Shown: piece by piece, positions 1 through 7,025 of the stretch
Layout of the letters: each line of letters opens with the position of its first letter
Position numbering within the stretch: the first letter of the stretch is position 1
Source of the DNA: Campylobacterota bacterium
GTDB lineage: Bacteria > Campylobacterota > Campylobacteria > Campylobacterales > Sulfurimonadaceae
Reading direction: 5' to 3'
Length of the DNA stretch: 7,732 nucleotides
NCBI GenBank assembly: GCA_013153755.1
Contig: JAADDU010000178.1
Span: forward strand, 1 to 7,732
Made by a program: the position numbers and the translations under genes
The notes under the pieces: generated by a model
The model's database searches: none
What the model was told of the DNA's origin: nothing
What the model saw: the letters and a program-made list of their open reading frames with translations, nothing else

Positions 1-8
1 TAATTATA

Positions 9-37
9 TTGTGTAAGTATATTCATAACTATATAAT
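9..37 (+). promoter_or_regulatory. Possible distal promoter upstream of the helicase gene
   Basis: A TTGTGT box at 9-14 lies 17 nt before a perfect TATAAT at 32-37, the spacing expected of a housekeeping sigma-70 promoter. It would start a transcript about 180 nt upstream of the helicase start codon. The surrounding 1-133 region is very AT-rich, so a chance match is quite possible. Apart from this I see no gene or other clear signal in 1-133. Confidence 0.3.
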
Positions 38-133
38 AGCAAAAATCATTTTTATTTACTCTAAATTAGTAACAGAATTTATTTATAATTGAAAGTATTA
101 TTTTTATTTAACTTATCCTTATGATTATTTAGA

Positions 134-139
134 TACAAT
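134..139 (+). promoter_or_regulatory. Candidate -10 box for the DEAD-box helicase gene
   Basis: TACAAT at 134-139 follows a T-rich stretch (TTATTTAGA), resembling the -10 context of Campylobacterota sigma-70 promoters, in which the -35 box is poorly conserved. Transcription from here would begin near 146 and give a leader of about 80 nt before the ATG at 226. That leader would include all the pairing segments described for 151-220. Confidence 0.45.
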
Positions 140-150
140 TCGCCCAATAC

Positions 151-220
151 TTTGAGGGGAAGGTGCTCTATACTTGAAATAAGTAAGGTAACTTGTGTCA
201 TCTCCTTAAATTACAAAGGA
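151..220 (+). promoter_or_regulatory. Potential RNA-switch leader of the helicase gene
   Basis: Three segments can pair in competing ways. The Shine-Dalgarno AAAGGA is at 215-220. TCCTT at 203-207 is an exact complement of AAGGA at 216-220, forming a 5-bp hairpin with an 8-nt loop that would hide the ribosome site. The same segment, extended to 201-210 (TCTCCTTAAA), pairs along 10 bp with 151-160 (TTTGAGGGGA), including two G-U pairs, which would free the Shine-Dalgarno. A small hairpin at 171-175/181-185 (TACTT/AAGTA) sits between the two arms. The complementarity is visible in the sequence. That it regulates translation, perhaps by helicase level or temperature, is inference. Confidence 0.4.
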
Positions 221-225
221 TTATG

Positions 226-1782
226 ATGCAAGAAAATGCACAAAACGAAACAACAGAAGAAAAAGCGATCACATTTGATGATTTAAACCTTAAAAAAGAA
301 GTACTACAAGCAGTTAAATATGCTGGTTTTACAGTTCCTAGCCCTATTCAAGCACAAGCTATACCTTTTGTACTAGATGGCCGTGATATGGTTGCACAAG
401 CTCATACAGGTACTGGTAAAACAGCTGCATTTGGTCTTCCTGCAATCTCAAAAATGAAACTCAACAAAGGTGTTGAAGTTTTAGTTATTACACCAACTCG
501 TGAACTTGCTACTCAAGTTTCAGATGAACTTTTCAAATATGGTAGAAACTTAGGTGTAAGAACAGTTACTGTTTATGGTGGTAGTTCATATAAACGCCAA
601 CTAGACCTTATAGAACGTGGAGCAAACATTGTTGTTGCTACTCCAGGTCGTCTTTTAGATATTTTAAAGAAAAATATGCTTAACAACTTCTCTCCAGCAA
701 TGGTTATTTTAGATGAAGCTGATGAGATGCTTGATATGGGATTTTTAGATGATATTAATGAGATATTCTCTTATCTTCCAACAAATCGTCAAACACTACT
801 TTTCTCAGCTACTATGCCTCAGCCTATTAAGACTCTAGCAAGTAGAATTTTAGAAAATCCAGAGTTTATCTCTATCACGAAAGGTGAAACAACTAATGCA
901 GATATTGAACAACTCTACTATGTGATAGAAGAGAGTGAACGTGATGATGCTATCATCCGTCTTATGGATAGTGAAACAACTCAAAAATCAGTGGTATTTT
1001 GTAGAACAAAATCTGAAGTAGATAGACTCTCAAATGTTTTAAGTAATGCTGGTTACTTAGCAAATGGTCTTCATGGAGATATGGAACAACGCCAACGTGA
1101 GACTGTTATAAAAGGCTTTAAATCAAACTCAGTAAAAGTTTTAGTTGCAACTGATGTTGCAGCACGTGGTATCCATGTAAACAACATCTCTCATGTATTT
1201 AACTACCATATCCCATTTGATCCTGAGTCTTATGTTCACCGTATCGGTAGAACTGGTCGTGCAGGTACTAAAGGTAAAGCTATAACACTTTTAACTCCAT
1301 TAGAGTTTAAAGAGCTTCAAAAGATCAAGAAAAAAGTAGGAACTTCTATGGGTCATGCTTTTGTTCCAAGCAAAAATGACTTAAGAGAATCAACTATAGA
1401 GACTATGGTTAAAAAAGTTGAAGAGCATAAAATCTATGATGAAGCTCATAAAGTACTTGACCTTTTAAAAGAAGATATAGATGAAGAGCAAATCATGTAT
1501 AAACTTGTATCTATGTTGCTTGACCAACAAGATATAAAAGGACCTAACAACATCGGTATACCAGCTGATAGAATAGATGCTATCTTAGAACGTGCTGCTA
1601 AACGTGGAGATAGTAGAGGTCGTGGACGTGGAAACTACAGAGGTAACAGAAACCGTTCAGGTGGAGGAGGTGGATACCGTGGAAACCGTGAGGGTGGAGA
1701 TAGAAATCGCTCAGGTGGTGGTGGAAACAGAAACCGCTCGGGTGGTAGAAGCAGTGGTGGTTACAGAGGTAACAAAGATTAG
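226..1782 (+). CDS. DEAD-box ATP-dependent RNA helicase with RG-rich C-terminal tail
   Basis: This is a cytoplasmic superfamily-2 RNA helicase that uses ATP to unwind short RNA duplexes, typically in ribosome assembly, mRNA decay or cold adaptation. The 518-residue protein shows all core motifs in order: Q motif (F35 to Q42), Walker A AHTGTGKT at 59-66, PTREL 90-94, GG 118-119, TPGR 139-142, DEAD 163-166, SAT 194-196, motif V around ATDVAARG at 308-315 and HRIGRTGR 338-345. Residues about 380-455 form a helical extension. Residues 461-518 are a disordered Arg/Gly/Asn/Ser tail with repeated NRSGG units, probably for RNA binding. ATG 226 is chosen because AAAGGA lies 5 nt upstream; ATG 223 would leave only 2 nt and TTG 193 has no ribosome site. 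The domain plan resembles DeaD/CsdA and RhlE, but I cannot assign one subfamily. A HIT gene follows after 2 nt. Confidence 0.96.
   Translation: MQENAQNETTEEKAITFDDLNLKKEVLQAVKYAGFTVPSPIQAQAIPFVLDGRDMVAQAHTGTGKTAAFGLPAISKMKLNKGVEVLVITPTRELATQVSDELFKYGRNLGVRTVTVYGGSSYKRQLDLIERGANIVVATPGRLLDILKKNMLNNFSPAMVILDEADEMLDMGFLDDINEIFSYLPTNRQTLLFSATMPQPIKTLASRILENPEFISITKGETTNADIEQLYYVIEESERDDAIIRLMDSETTQKSVVFCRTKSEVDRLSNVLSNAGYLANGLHGDMEQRQRETVIKGFKSNSVKVLVATDVAARGIHVNNISHVFNYHIPFDPESYVHRIGRTGRAGTKGKAITLLTPLEFKELQKIKKKVGTSMGHAFVPSKNDLRESTIETMVKKVEEHKIYDEAHKVLDLLKEDIDEEQIMYKLVSMLLDQQDIKGPNNIGIPADRIDAILERAAKRGDSRGRGRGNYRGNRNRSGGGGGYRGNREGGDRNRSGGGGNRNRSGGRSSGGYRGNKD
1606..1779 (+). repeat. RG/NRSGG low-complexity repeat coding the helicase tail
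   Basis: Within the helicase gene, codons 461-518 encode an Arg/Gly/Asn/Ser-rich tail. The heptad (N/D)RNRSGG occurs three times, at 1645-1665, 1699-1719 and 1726-1746, separated by glycine runs and YRGN motifs. The DNA copies are similar but not identical (CGT, CGC; TCA, TCG), so the repeat is kept mainly at the protein level. The nucleotide similarity still makes length change by slippage or recombination plausible. Confidence 0.75.
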
Positions 1783-1784
1783 TC

Positions 1785-2162
1785 ATGCAAGATCTTATCA
1801 TATATGAAGATAGCGATATATATGTAGAGATAGAGCCAAGTGAAATTCCTTGGCTCAAAATATTTACTCACACTCCATACAAGGAGTTGGGTGACCTTCC
1901 AAAAGAGTTACGTTTAAAACTATGGGATACATTTGACATCATAGAAAAAGAGATGAAACTCTACTACAATCCAAAAAAAATCAACATGGCTTCATTTGCA
2001 AATATGCTTCCTCGTGTTCATATACATGTAATGGCGAGATTTGAAGAAGATAGTTACTTCCCAAACCCTATGTGGGGCGAAAAACAACGCGAAGCACAAC
2101 TTACCCTACCCGACGAAAAAGAGTTCCACAAAAGAGTTACCAAAGCACTACAGACACATTAA
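1785..2162 (+). CDS. HIT (histidine triad) family protein
   Basis: This 125-residue protein belongs to the HIT superfamily of small nucleotide-binding hydrolases or transferases, which act on the alpha-phosphate of nucleotide conjugates. The signature is LPRVHIHVMARF at 75-86. Aligned to Fhit-type HxHxHxxPR, the middle (nucleophile) histidine is H79 and the last is H81, while the first is replaced by R77. As I recall, relatives with a PQxHxHxxAR motif and a downstream PxPxWG box are common in Proteobacteria; here that box is P93 to G98. The start at 1785 lies 2 nt after the helicase stop, so the two genes are almost certainly co-transcribed and probably translationally coupled. The substrate is unknown, and no transmembrane or signal segment is seen. 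Confidence 0.9.
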   Translation: MQDLIIYEDSDIYVEIEPSEIPWLKIFTHTPYKELGDLPKELRLKLWDTFDIIEKEMKLYYNPKKINMASFANMLPRVHIHVMARFEEDSYFPNPMWGEKQREAQLTLPDEKEFHKRVTKALQTH

Positions 2163-2213
2163 TTAGTATAATCTTTAAAATATAATATCTTGCTAAAATT
2201 TATGCTTGTATTA

Positions 2214-2334
2214 TAAAGTGGACAGTTTTATTCTAGTTCAAGGCGGAAAAAAGTTTATTTGAGGAGCTTACATTAGTAAGTGACGAAAAGAAAGTTTTAT
2301 CCAACGAAAAAATTGGATAAAAATGGCTACTTTA
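2214..2334. repeat. 121-bp imperfect palindrome in a convergent intergenic gap
   Basis: The left arm (2214-2271) and right arm (2276-2334) are imperfect inverted copies. By eye about 38 of 58 aligned positions match, including six terminal bases (TAAAGT/ACTTTA) and a central hairpin CTTAC-ATTA-GTAAG at 2267-2280. The right arm also holds its own perfect 10-bp hairpin (2295-2304/2313-2322). The inner flanks differ (GAGGAG on the left, TGACGA on the right), so the element has a direction. It lies between convergent genes and its right end overlaps the fabH stop codon. The layout suggests a dispersed REP- or MITE-like palindromic repeat, but copy number cannot be judged from one window. Confidence 0.7.
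2286..2322 (-). terminator. Terminator-like hairpin after fabH
   Basis: Read on the minus strand, TTTTATCCAA and TTGGATAAAA (2322-2313 and 2304-2295) form a perfect 10-bp stem with an 8-nt loop, followed by a T-rich tract (CTTTCTTTTC) at 2294-2285. It begins about 10 nt past the fabH stop codon, where the ndk-fabH transcript should end. The stem is AT-rich, so termination may be partial. It is part of the larger palindrome at 2214-2334. Confidence 0.45.
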
Positions 2335-3327
2335 GAGTGGTGAGAAGGGGACTAGGGCTGAACCCCATGTTAACCCCCCACCAAAAGCATCTAAAAGAAG
2401 TAACTCACCCTTTTGAAGTCTACCCTCTTCATAAATATCATTAATAGCCATTGGTATAGAAGCACCTGAAGTATTACCATATTTATGAACAGTTACAACT
2501 ACTTGCTCTTTTGTCATTTTAAGAGCATCACCTACCGCTTTAATAATGCGGTAGTTTGCTTGATGAGGAATAAAGTGTTTTACATCTTCACTTTTAATAT
2601 TATTGTTCTCTAAAATCTCCACAACATCTTTTGTTAATGTACGAACAGCAACTTTGAAAGTTTCATTTCCCTTCATCTGCATAAAACATGCACCAGCTTC
2701 ACCTTCAAGTGCATCATGAGGAGATCCTGTTCCACCATTTGGAGTCATTAAAAGATCTGCATAAGTACCATCAGCACCAGTGTGAACATCTATAATAGCT
2801 TCATCTCTGTTCTCAGTAGCACTAATAACTGCAGCTCCAGCACCATCACCAAAAAGTATACAAGTACCACGATCCGTATAGTCTGTAATAGCTGAAAGTT
2901 TCTCAGCACCAACTATAAGTACATTTTTCTTCATACCAGACTCAATAAATGCTTTTGCTATAGAGAGAATATAAACAAACCCTGTACAAGCTGCAGAAAT
3001 ATCAAATGCAGTAACAGCACCAAGACCCAATTTATTAGAGATGATAGTAGCCGTTGATGGCATATTGAAGTAGTCGGGTGATATAGTAGCACATATAACT
3101 AAATCTATATCACTAGAGTCTATACCACTTCTATCAAGTGCTTTTTGAGCAGCTTTTACACCAAGGTCACTTGTATGCTCATCAGTAGCAGCGATATGTC
3201 GCTCTTTTATACCTGTACGCTTTGTAATCCACTCATCTGTAGTATCTACCATCTTAGATAGGTCATCATTTGTAAGAAGTTTCTCTGGAGCATAAGCACC
3301 AATAGAACGCAATGCTGCATAAGCCAT
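2332..3327 (-). CDS. fabH: Beta-ketoacyl-[acyl-carrier-protein] synthase III
   Basis: FabH starts type II fatty-acid synthesis by condensing acetyl-CoA (or another primer) with malonyl-ACP to give acetoacetyl-ACP in the cytoplasm. The 331-residue length is normal. The Cys-His-Asn catalytic triad is visible: C114 in SAACTGF, H255 in IPHQAN and N285 in KYGNTSG. The early WITKRTGI segment (33-40) and the closing [10 protein letters not shown] (315-324) are family hallmarks. The ATG shares one base with the plsX stop (TAATG at 3329-3325), and an AAGGA ribosome site lies inside the last plsX codons, so translation is probably coupled. The final residues PFSPL and the TAA stop abut the 121-bp palindrome. 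It is the last gene of the ndk-fabH run. Confidence 0.98.
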   Translation of the reverse strand: MAYAALRSIGAYAPEKLLTNDDLSKMVDTTDEWITKRTGIKERHIAATDEHTSDLGVKAAQKALDRSGIDSSDIDLVICATISPDYFNMPSTATIISNKLGLGAVTAFDISAACTGFVYILSIAKAFIESGMKKNVLIVGAEKLSAITDYTDRGTCILFGDGAGAAVISATENRDEAIIDVHTGADGTYADLLMTPNGGTGSPHDALEGEAGACFMQMKGNETFKVAVRTLTKDVVEILENNNIKSEDVKHFIPHQANYRIIKAVGDALKMTKEQVVVTVHKYGNTSGASIPMAINDIYEEGRLQKGELLLLDAFGGGLTWGSALVPFSPL

Positions 3328-4325
3328 TATTTTTCCTTTTGGTTATAACTTTCTAATTTTTCTAAAATATGCTCATTTACATCAGCATCAACATAACTTA
3401 TAGCTTGGTATATCGCATTTTCTATCGCTTTTGCATTACTTTTACCGTGACTGACAATTGCACAACCCTTTATACCTATAAGAGGTGCTCCGCCGATCTC
3501 TGCATAATCAATCTCTTTTTTAAGAAGTTTAAATACTTTTCTCATTAGCAATGCACCAGTTATAGCAATAGGTGATTTACGAATATAATCTTTAATCAAG
3601 CCACTTATAGTTTTAGCTACACCTTCACTTGTTTTAAGCACAAGGTTACCTACAAAACCATCACAAGTTATAACATCACATGAACCATTAAAGATATCTC
3701 CACCCTCAACATTTCCTATAAAACCATCATAACCTTTAAGCTGTTTATGTGCTTCTTTAGTAACTTCGTTACCTTTTGACTCCTCTTCTCCATTCGCTAA
3801 AAGACCGATACGTGGTTTTTTAATATCCATAACATATTGTGCATAAGCACCACCCATAATAGCAAATTGGACAAGGTGTTCCGGTTTAGAGTCAACATTT
3901 GCACCAACATCTAAAACAACAGAACGTTTACCAGTTGCTGTTGGCATAAAAGTTATAAGAGCAGGACGAGCTATACCTTTTAATCTACCTAAACGTAGAG
4001 TTGCAAGTGTCATTGTTGCACCACTATGTCCAGCAGAGACTACACCATCAGCCTCTCCATTTTTTACCATATCTATAGCTTTATATATTGTACTATCTTT
4101 GCGTTTTACAGCATCAGTTGCAGCATCACTCATTGAGATAACATCACTAGCTTCTACTATAGAAATCTTATCTCTATAACGTTTTGGTAACATAGGTAAA
4201 ATTTCTGATTTTTTTCCTACTAGTATAGGAGTGAAGTTTTTTCTCTTTAGTGCTTGTATACAACCCTTTACAATTGGCTCAGGACCAAAGTCCCCGCCCA
4301 TTGCATCAATAGCAATCTTTACCAT
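3327..4325 (-). CDS. plsX: Phosphate acyltransferase PlsX
   Basis: PlsX is a peripheral-membrane enzyme that converts acyl-ACP and phosphate into acyl-phosphate, the donor for PlsY in the first step of phospholipid synthesis. The 332-residue protein has the family's conserved segments: [10 protein letters not shown] at 6-15, SAGHSGA 97-103, LDVGAN 138-143, CDGFVGN 221-227, and [10 protein letters not shown] 278-287. Length is typical. The start lies 3 nt after the rpmF stop. There is only a weak GGTGAG about 12 nt upstream, so initiation probably relies on ribosomes finishing rpmF. Its stop overlaps the fabH ATG by one base. The rpmF-plsX-fabH order is widely conserved and ties membrane lipid supply to ribosome production. 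Confidence 0.98.
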   Translation of the reverse strand: MVKIAIDAMGGDFGPEPIVKGCIQALKRKNFTPILVGKKSEILPMLPKRYRDKISIVEASDVISMSDAATDAVKRKDSTIYKAIDMVKNGEADGVVSAGHSGATMTLATLRLGRLKGIARPALITFMPTATGKRSVVLDVGANVDSKPEHLVQFAIMGGAYAQYVMDIKKPRIGLLANGEEESKGNEVTKEAHKQLKGYDGFIGNVEGGDIFNGSCDVITCDGFVGNLVLKTSEGVAKTISGLIKDYIRKSPIAITGALLMRKVFKLLKKEIDYAEIGGAPLIGIKGCAIVSHGKSNAKAIENAIYQAISYVDADVNEHILEKLESYNQKEK

Positions 4326-4328
4326 TAT

Positions 4329-4478
4329 CTATTTATACTCACCAGTAGTAGGGTTGATGTGGTGTGGTAATCTGTATGTTCCATCTGCATCTTTAACTGG
4401 TTTAGCTAAAGTGATTTTGTAGTGTGTTCTGCGTTTTGCTGAACGAGAGTGTGATACTCTTCTCTTAGGTACTGCCAT
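4329..4478 (-). CDS. rpmF: 50S ribosomal protein L32
   Basis: L32 is a small protein of the large ribosomal subunit. The 49-residue product begins [20 protein letters not shown], the classic basic L32 N-terminus, and ends with NPTTGEYK. It has no cysteines, so it is the zinc-independent form, as I recall for Campylobacter. A good AAAGGA ribosome site (4486-4491) lies 7 nt before the ATG. The gene sits 22 nt after the YceD gene and 3 nt before plsX, inside the operon. Confidence 0.97.
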   Translation of the reverse strand: MAVPKRRVSHSRSAKRRTHYKITLAKPVKDADGTYRLPHHINPTTGEYK

Positions 4479-4500
4479 GTTATATTCCTTTGTTTAAATT

Positions 4501-4851
4501 TTATTTACAATTTTCGCAACTATGATAGTCGCTTTTAATAAGCTCAATTTCAGAGTTTAAGAGCTCATCAAGATCTGCAGAGGAGTCAAATGACTCTACA
4601 ACATCTATATCGATATTATTTTCATCATCATAGATACCATCTGAGATAAAAAATTCTATTTTCTCATCAAGATTTAATCTAAACTCTTCTCCACATATGT
4701 CACAATCAGTAAGAACTGAACCTTTTAACTCTGCACGAAGCAGGATTAATTTGCCAGAATCATACTGTAAATAACCTTTGAAAGTTATTTCATTAGATTT
4801 TATCTCAAAATCCAACGGTGTTTTTGTTACTTTTCTTAGAATTACTTTCAA
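4501..4851 (-). CDS. YceD/DUF177 family protein, TTG start
   Basis: This 116-residue acidic protein sits directly upstream of rpmF, the standard place of the YceD (DUF177) family, whose members have been linked to ribosomal RNA or large-subunit maturation; the molecular role here is inferred. It has two CxxC pairs, C50/C53 and C112/C115, the second at the extreme C-terminus, which together could bind one zinc ion. There is no internal methionine, so it most likely starts at TTG 4851; the next in-frame TTG (codon 13) would remove the conserved-looking MKVILRKV start. No strong Shine-Dalgarno precedes it. The start lies 9 nt after the ndk stop and in the same frame, suggesting coupling to ndk. 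Low cysteine-motif diversity makes family assignment rely mainly on context. Confidence 0.85.
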   Translation of the reverse strand: MKVILRKVTKTPLDFEIKSNEITFKGYLQYDSGKLILLRAELKGSVLTDCDICGEEFRLNLDEKIEFFISDGIYDDENNIDIDVVESFDSSADLDELLNSEIELIKSDYHSCENCK

Positions 4852-4860
4852 GAAAAATAC

Positions 4861-5274
4861 TTACGAAATTTCTCTTTCTGAAAAGAAAAATGCAATTTCA
4901 ATAGCTGCATTTTCTACTGAATCACTACCGTGAACAGCATTAGCATCTATATTTTCAGCGAAATCTGCACGGATAGTACCAGCTTCAGCTTCTTTAGGGT
5001 TTGTAGCACCCATTAAGTCACGGTTCTTTTGCATAGCATTTTCACCTTCTAAAACTGAAACAACTACTGGACCACTAATCATGAAGTCAACTAGATCGTT
5101 GAAAAAAGGACGCTCAGCGTGAACTGCATAAAATGCTTCAGCATCTCCGCGTGATAATTGCATTTTTCTTGTTGCTGCTAATTTAAGACCATTCTCTTCA
5201 AAACGAGCTAAAATTTTACCGATAACACCTTTAGCTACTGCATCTGGTTTAATGATTGATAGTGTTCTTTCCAT
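4861..5274 (-). CDS. ndk: Nucleoside diphosphate kinase
   Basis: Ndk transfers the gamma phosphate of ATP to nucleoside diphosphates through a phosphohistidine, balancing NTP and dNTP pools in the cytoplasm. The 137-residue protein is of normal length. It opens [13 protein letters not shown] and carries the active-site segment NAVHGSDS with H115 as phospho-acceptor. ATG 5274 is preferred over the adjacent in-frame TTG 5277 because AGGAG at 5280-5284 is then spaced by 5 nt and the protein begins as relatives do. It is the first gene of the run ndk-yceD-rpmF-plsX-fabH and follows a strong promoter at 5308-5313. Confidence 0.98.
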   Translation of the reverse strand: MERTLSIIKPDAVAKGVIGKILARFEENGLKLAATRKMQLSRGDAEAFYAVHAERPFFNDLVDFMISGPVVVSVLEGENAMQKNRDLMGATNPKEAEAGTIRADFAENIDANAVHGSDSVENAAIEIAFFFSEREIS

Positions 5275-5279
5275 CAAAT

Positions 5280-5284
5280 CTCCT
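5280..5284 (-). promoter_or_regulatory. Ribosome binding site deciding the ndk start
   Basis: AGGAG on the minus strand lies 5 nt before ATG 5274 and only 2 nt before TTG 5277. This spacing selects the ATG. Confidence 0.8.
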
Positions 5285-5307
5285 ATAAAATATAAAATTA
5301 AAGTCGG

Positions 5308-5313
5308 ATTATA
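5308..5313 (-). promoter_or_regulatory. Promoter (-10 box) of the ndk-yceD-rpmF-plsX-fabH operon
   Basis: A perfect TATAAT on the minus strand is preceded by CTTTTTTAGG, the T-rich extended -10 context of Campylobacterota housekeeping promoters. No clear -35 box is seen; T- and A-runs lie upstream instead. The predicted start near 5301 gives a leader of about 27 nt. No other good promoter is evident down to fabH, so the five genes are probably one transcript. Confidence 0.7.
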
Positions 5314-5386
5314 CCTAAAAAAGAGTTGTTTTTAGTTTAAAAAAAGTTTTTTGTGAATTTTGTGAATCTAGCTGATTAGATAAGGG

Positions 5387-5420
5387 AAAGAAAAAGAGAG
5401 TTAGATAATCTAACTCTCTT
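5387..5420 (-). terminator. Intrinsic terminator of the ferredoxin gene
   Basis: A perfect 12-bp stem (5394-5405 with 5409-5420) closes a 3-nt loop. On the minus strand it is followed by a T-rich tract (TTTTTCTTT, 5395-5387). It begins 10 nt after the ferredoxin stop codon and separates that gene from the ndk promoter. Confidence 0.85.
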
Positions 5421-5430
5421 AATAAAAAGA

Positions 5431-5715
5431 CTACTCTACGATAGCTTCTTTGTTTGAACGTTGCTCATCTGTTACATCTTCACGATGTTCTGGGCTATTA
5501 CCAATAGCATCCCAAGTAATACAACCCTCTGTAGGACATGCAGTTGCACATGCTGGTTCATCATGATGACCAACACACTCAACACATTTGTCACCTACTA
5601 CGAAGTAGATGTCCTCACCTGTTGGATTATCATCCTCATCTAAAATTGCTTCAGTTGGACATTCGTCTATACATGCGCCACAGTTAATACAAGTATCGTT
5701 AATAAGTACTGCCAT
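5431..5715 (-). CDS. 2[4Fe-4S] ferredoxin, Allochromatium (Alvin) type
   Basis: This is a small cytoplasmic electron carrier with two [4Fe-4S] clusters. In its 94 residues the first motif is C9-x2-C12-x2-C15-x3-C19-P and the second C44-x2-C47-x8-C56-x3-C60-P. The eight-residue insertion (VGHHDEPA) between the second and third cysteines of motif two marks the Alvin-like group, noted for very low-potential clusters. An extra C65 follows the second motif, as in Allochromatium ferredoxin. The C-terminal 25 residues are acidic and polar without cysteines. ATG 5715 has AGGAG 5 nt upstream. The gene stands alone between metK and an intrinsic terminator, so no redox partner can be read from the neighbours. 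Confidence 0.95.
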   Translation of the reverse strand: MAVLINDTCINCGACIDECPTEAILDEDDNPTGEDIYFVVGDKCVECVGHHDEPACATACPTEGCITWDAIGNSPEHREDVTDEQRSNKEAIVE

Positions 5716-5742
5716 CGTTTCTCCTAATGTTTTTATGCAGTA

Positions 5743-5748
5743 ACTATA
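5743..5748 (-). promoter_or_regulatory. Possible -10 box for the ferredoxin gene
   Basis: TATAGT on the minus strand lies 28 nt before the ferredoxin ATG, which would give a leader of about 20 nt. No convincing -35 box accompanies it. A second candidate, TACAAT at 5796-5801, lies further upstream. The 152-bp gap to metK holds otherwise only the hairpin at 5823-5859. Confidence 0.35.
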
Positions 5749-5822
5749 CTCTTTAGAATTTTAAATGTAGCTAAAATATGGGGATTTAAAGTGAAATTGT
5801 AGAAGAAAGTTACAGTTTGTGG

Positions 5823-5859
5823 AGGAGAATTAAGAACTCAATTGTTCATTAATTCTCTT
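5823..5859 (-). terminator. Strong hairpin just after metK, lacking a T-tract
   Basis: GAGAATTAA at 5825-5833 pairs with TTAATTCTC at 5849-5857, and GAAC 5834-5837 with GTTC 5844-5847, giving 13 bp with one bulged A and a 6-nt loop. A G-T pair and an A-T pair can extend it to 5823-5859. It starts about 9 nt after the metK stop codon. No run of T follows on either strand, so it may be a weak terminator or an mRNA 3'-end stabiliser. Confidence 0.5.
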
Positions 5860-5867
5860 AAAGATAT

Positions 5868-7025
5868 TTAGAGTCCTAGATATTTTTTAATCTCTTGAGC
5901 TCTGTTAGTCTCTTCCCATGTAAAACCAGCTTCTTCACGACCAAAGTGACCATAAGCAGCAGTTTTTCTATATATAGGTTTAAGAAGATCTAATGATTCT
6001 ATAATCCCTGCTGGACTTAAATCGAAAAGTTCTTTTACACACTCTTCTATCTTATCTTCAGAAACTTTACCAGTACCATGTGTATCTACCATTATAGAGA
6101 CTGGTTGAACAACACCAATAGCATAAGCTACTTGGATTGTTGCTTTATCACATGCACCTGAGGCTACAAGATTTTTTGCAACATGACGAGCGGCATAAGC
6201 AGCTGAACGGTCAACTTTAGTAGGATCTTTTCCACTAAATGCACCACCACCATGAGGGCATGAACCACCATAAGTATCAACTATAATCTTACGACCTGTA
6301 AGACCAGCATCACCTTGTGGACCACCTATTACAAACTTTCCTGTTGGATTAATATGAAAGATAGTATTTTCATCCATCATATCTGCTGGAATAACTTCAC
6401 GAATAACCTCAGCAATCATATCTTTATGGATTTGCTCTTGTGAGATACCATCGTGATGTTGCGTTGAGATAACTACAGTCTCAACTGCTACTGGCTTATC
6501 ATCAACATATCTAACACTTATTTGTGCTTTTCCATCAGGGCGAAGATATGGAACTATCCCCTCTTTACGAACAAACGCAAGTCTTTGTGTTAAGCGATGA
6601 GCTAAATGTATAGGAAGTGGCATAAGAACATCTGTCTCACGACAAGCATAACCAAACATTAACCCTTGGTCACCTGCACCTATCGCGCCATCTTCTTGAT
6701 CAACACCTTGGTTAATATCTGGTGACTGTTCACCTATACCATTTAATACAGCAGCGGCTCTATAGTCAAAACCATAGTTAGCATCTGTATATCCAATCTC
6801 TTGAATAACTTCTCTAGCAATCTCTTGCATTGGGGCATAAGCCGTAGTCTTCAATTCGCCTGCAATTACACAAAATCCATTTGATACCAAAGTTTCACAC
6901 GCAACACGTGCCTTTGGATCATTTTCAATAATATAATCCAGAATCGCATCACTGATTTGATCTGCCATCTTATCAGGGTGCCCTTCTGTTACAGACTCAG
7001 AAGTAAATATATACTCTTTTGTCAT
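5868..7025 (-). CDS. metK: S-adenosylmethionine synthetase (methionine adenosyltransferase)
   Basis: MetK joins methionine and ATP to form S-adenosylmethionine, releasing phosphate and pyrophosphate; it works as a cytoplasmic tetramer. The 385-residue length is typical. Signatures are GHPDK at 15-19, the hexapeptide GAGDQG at 116-121, and the phosphate-binding loop [16 protein letters not shown] at 259-274. ATG 7025 is supported by AAGGA 6 nt upstream. A TATAAT sits at 7073-7078, just after the preceding gene ends, so metK has its own promoter. The roughly 40-nt leader is too short for a SAM riboswitch. Confidence 0.99.
   Translation of the reverse strand: MTKEYIFTSESVTEGHPDKMADQISDAILDYIIENDPKARVACETLVSNGFCVIAGELKTTAYAPMQEIAREVIQEIGYTDANYGFDYRAAAVLNGIGEQSPDINQGVDQEDGAIGAGDQGLMFGYACRETDVLMPLPIHLAHRLTQRLAFVRKEGIVPYLRPDGKAQISVRYVDDKPVAVETVVISTQHHDGISQEQIHKDMIAEVIREVIPADMMDENTIFHINPTGKFVIGGPQGDAGLTGRKIIVDTYGGSCPHGGGAFSGKDPTKVDRSAAYAARHVAKNLVASGACDKATIQVAYAIGVVQPVSIMVDTHGTGKVSEDKIEECVKELFDLSPAGIIESLDLLKPIYRKTAAYGHFGREEAGFTWEETNRAQEIKKYLGL

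Noticed and set aside
193..225. Helicase start at TTG 193, adding 11 residues
   Set aside because: No ribosome site precedes TTG 193, whereas AAAGGA is well placed for ATG 226; the extra residues overlap the leader pairing segment.
1592..1858. Reading frames on both strands over the helicase 3' end
   Set aside because: They arise from the repetitive RG-rich codons of the helicase tail and show low-complexity Val/Thr/Glu or His/Cys-rich translations without ribosome sites.
2167..2186. Two TATAAT boxes on the plus strand, possibly a small-RNA promoter before the palindrome
   Set aside because: The segment is so AT-rich that such boxes are expected by chance, and no -35 element or terminator frames a transcript.
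4231..4422. Plus-strand frame of 63 codons opposite plsX and rpmF
   Set aside because: It lies antisense to two clearly identified conserved genes and shows no family resemblance.
5461..5643. Plus-strand frame of 60 codons opposite the ferredoxin gene
   Set aside because: It is the antisense shadow of the cysteine-rich ferredoxin.
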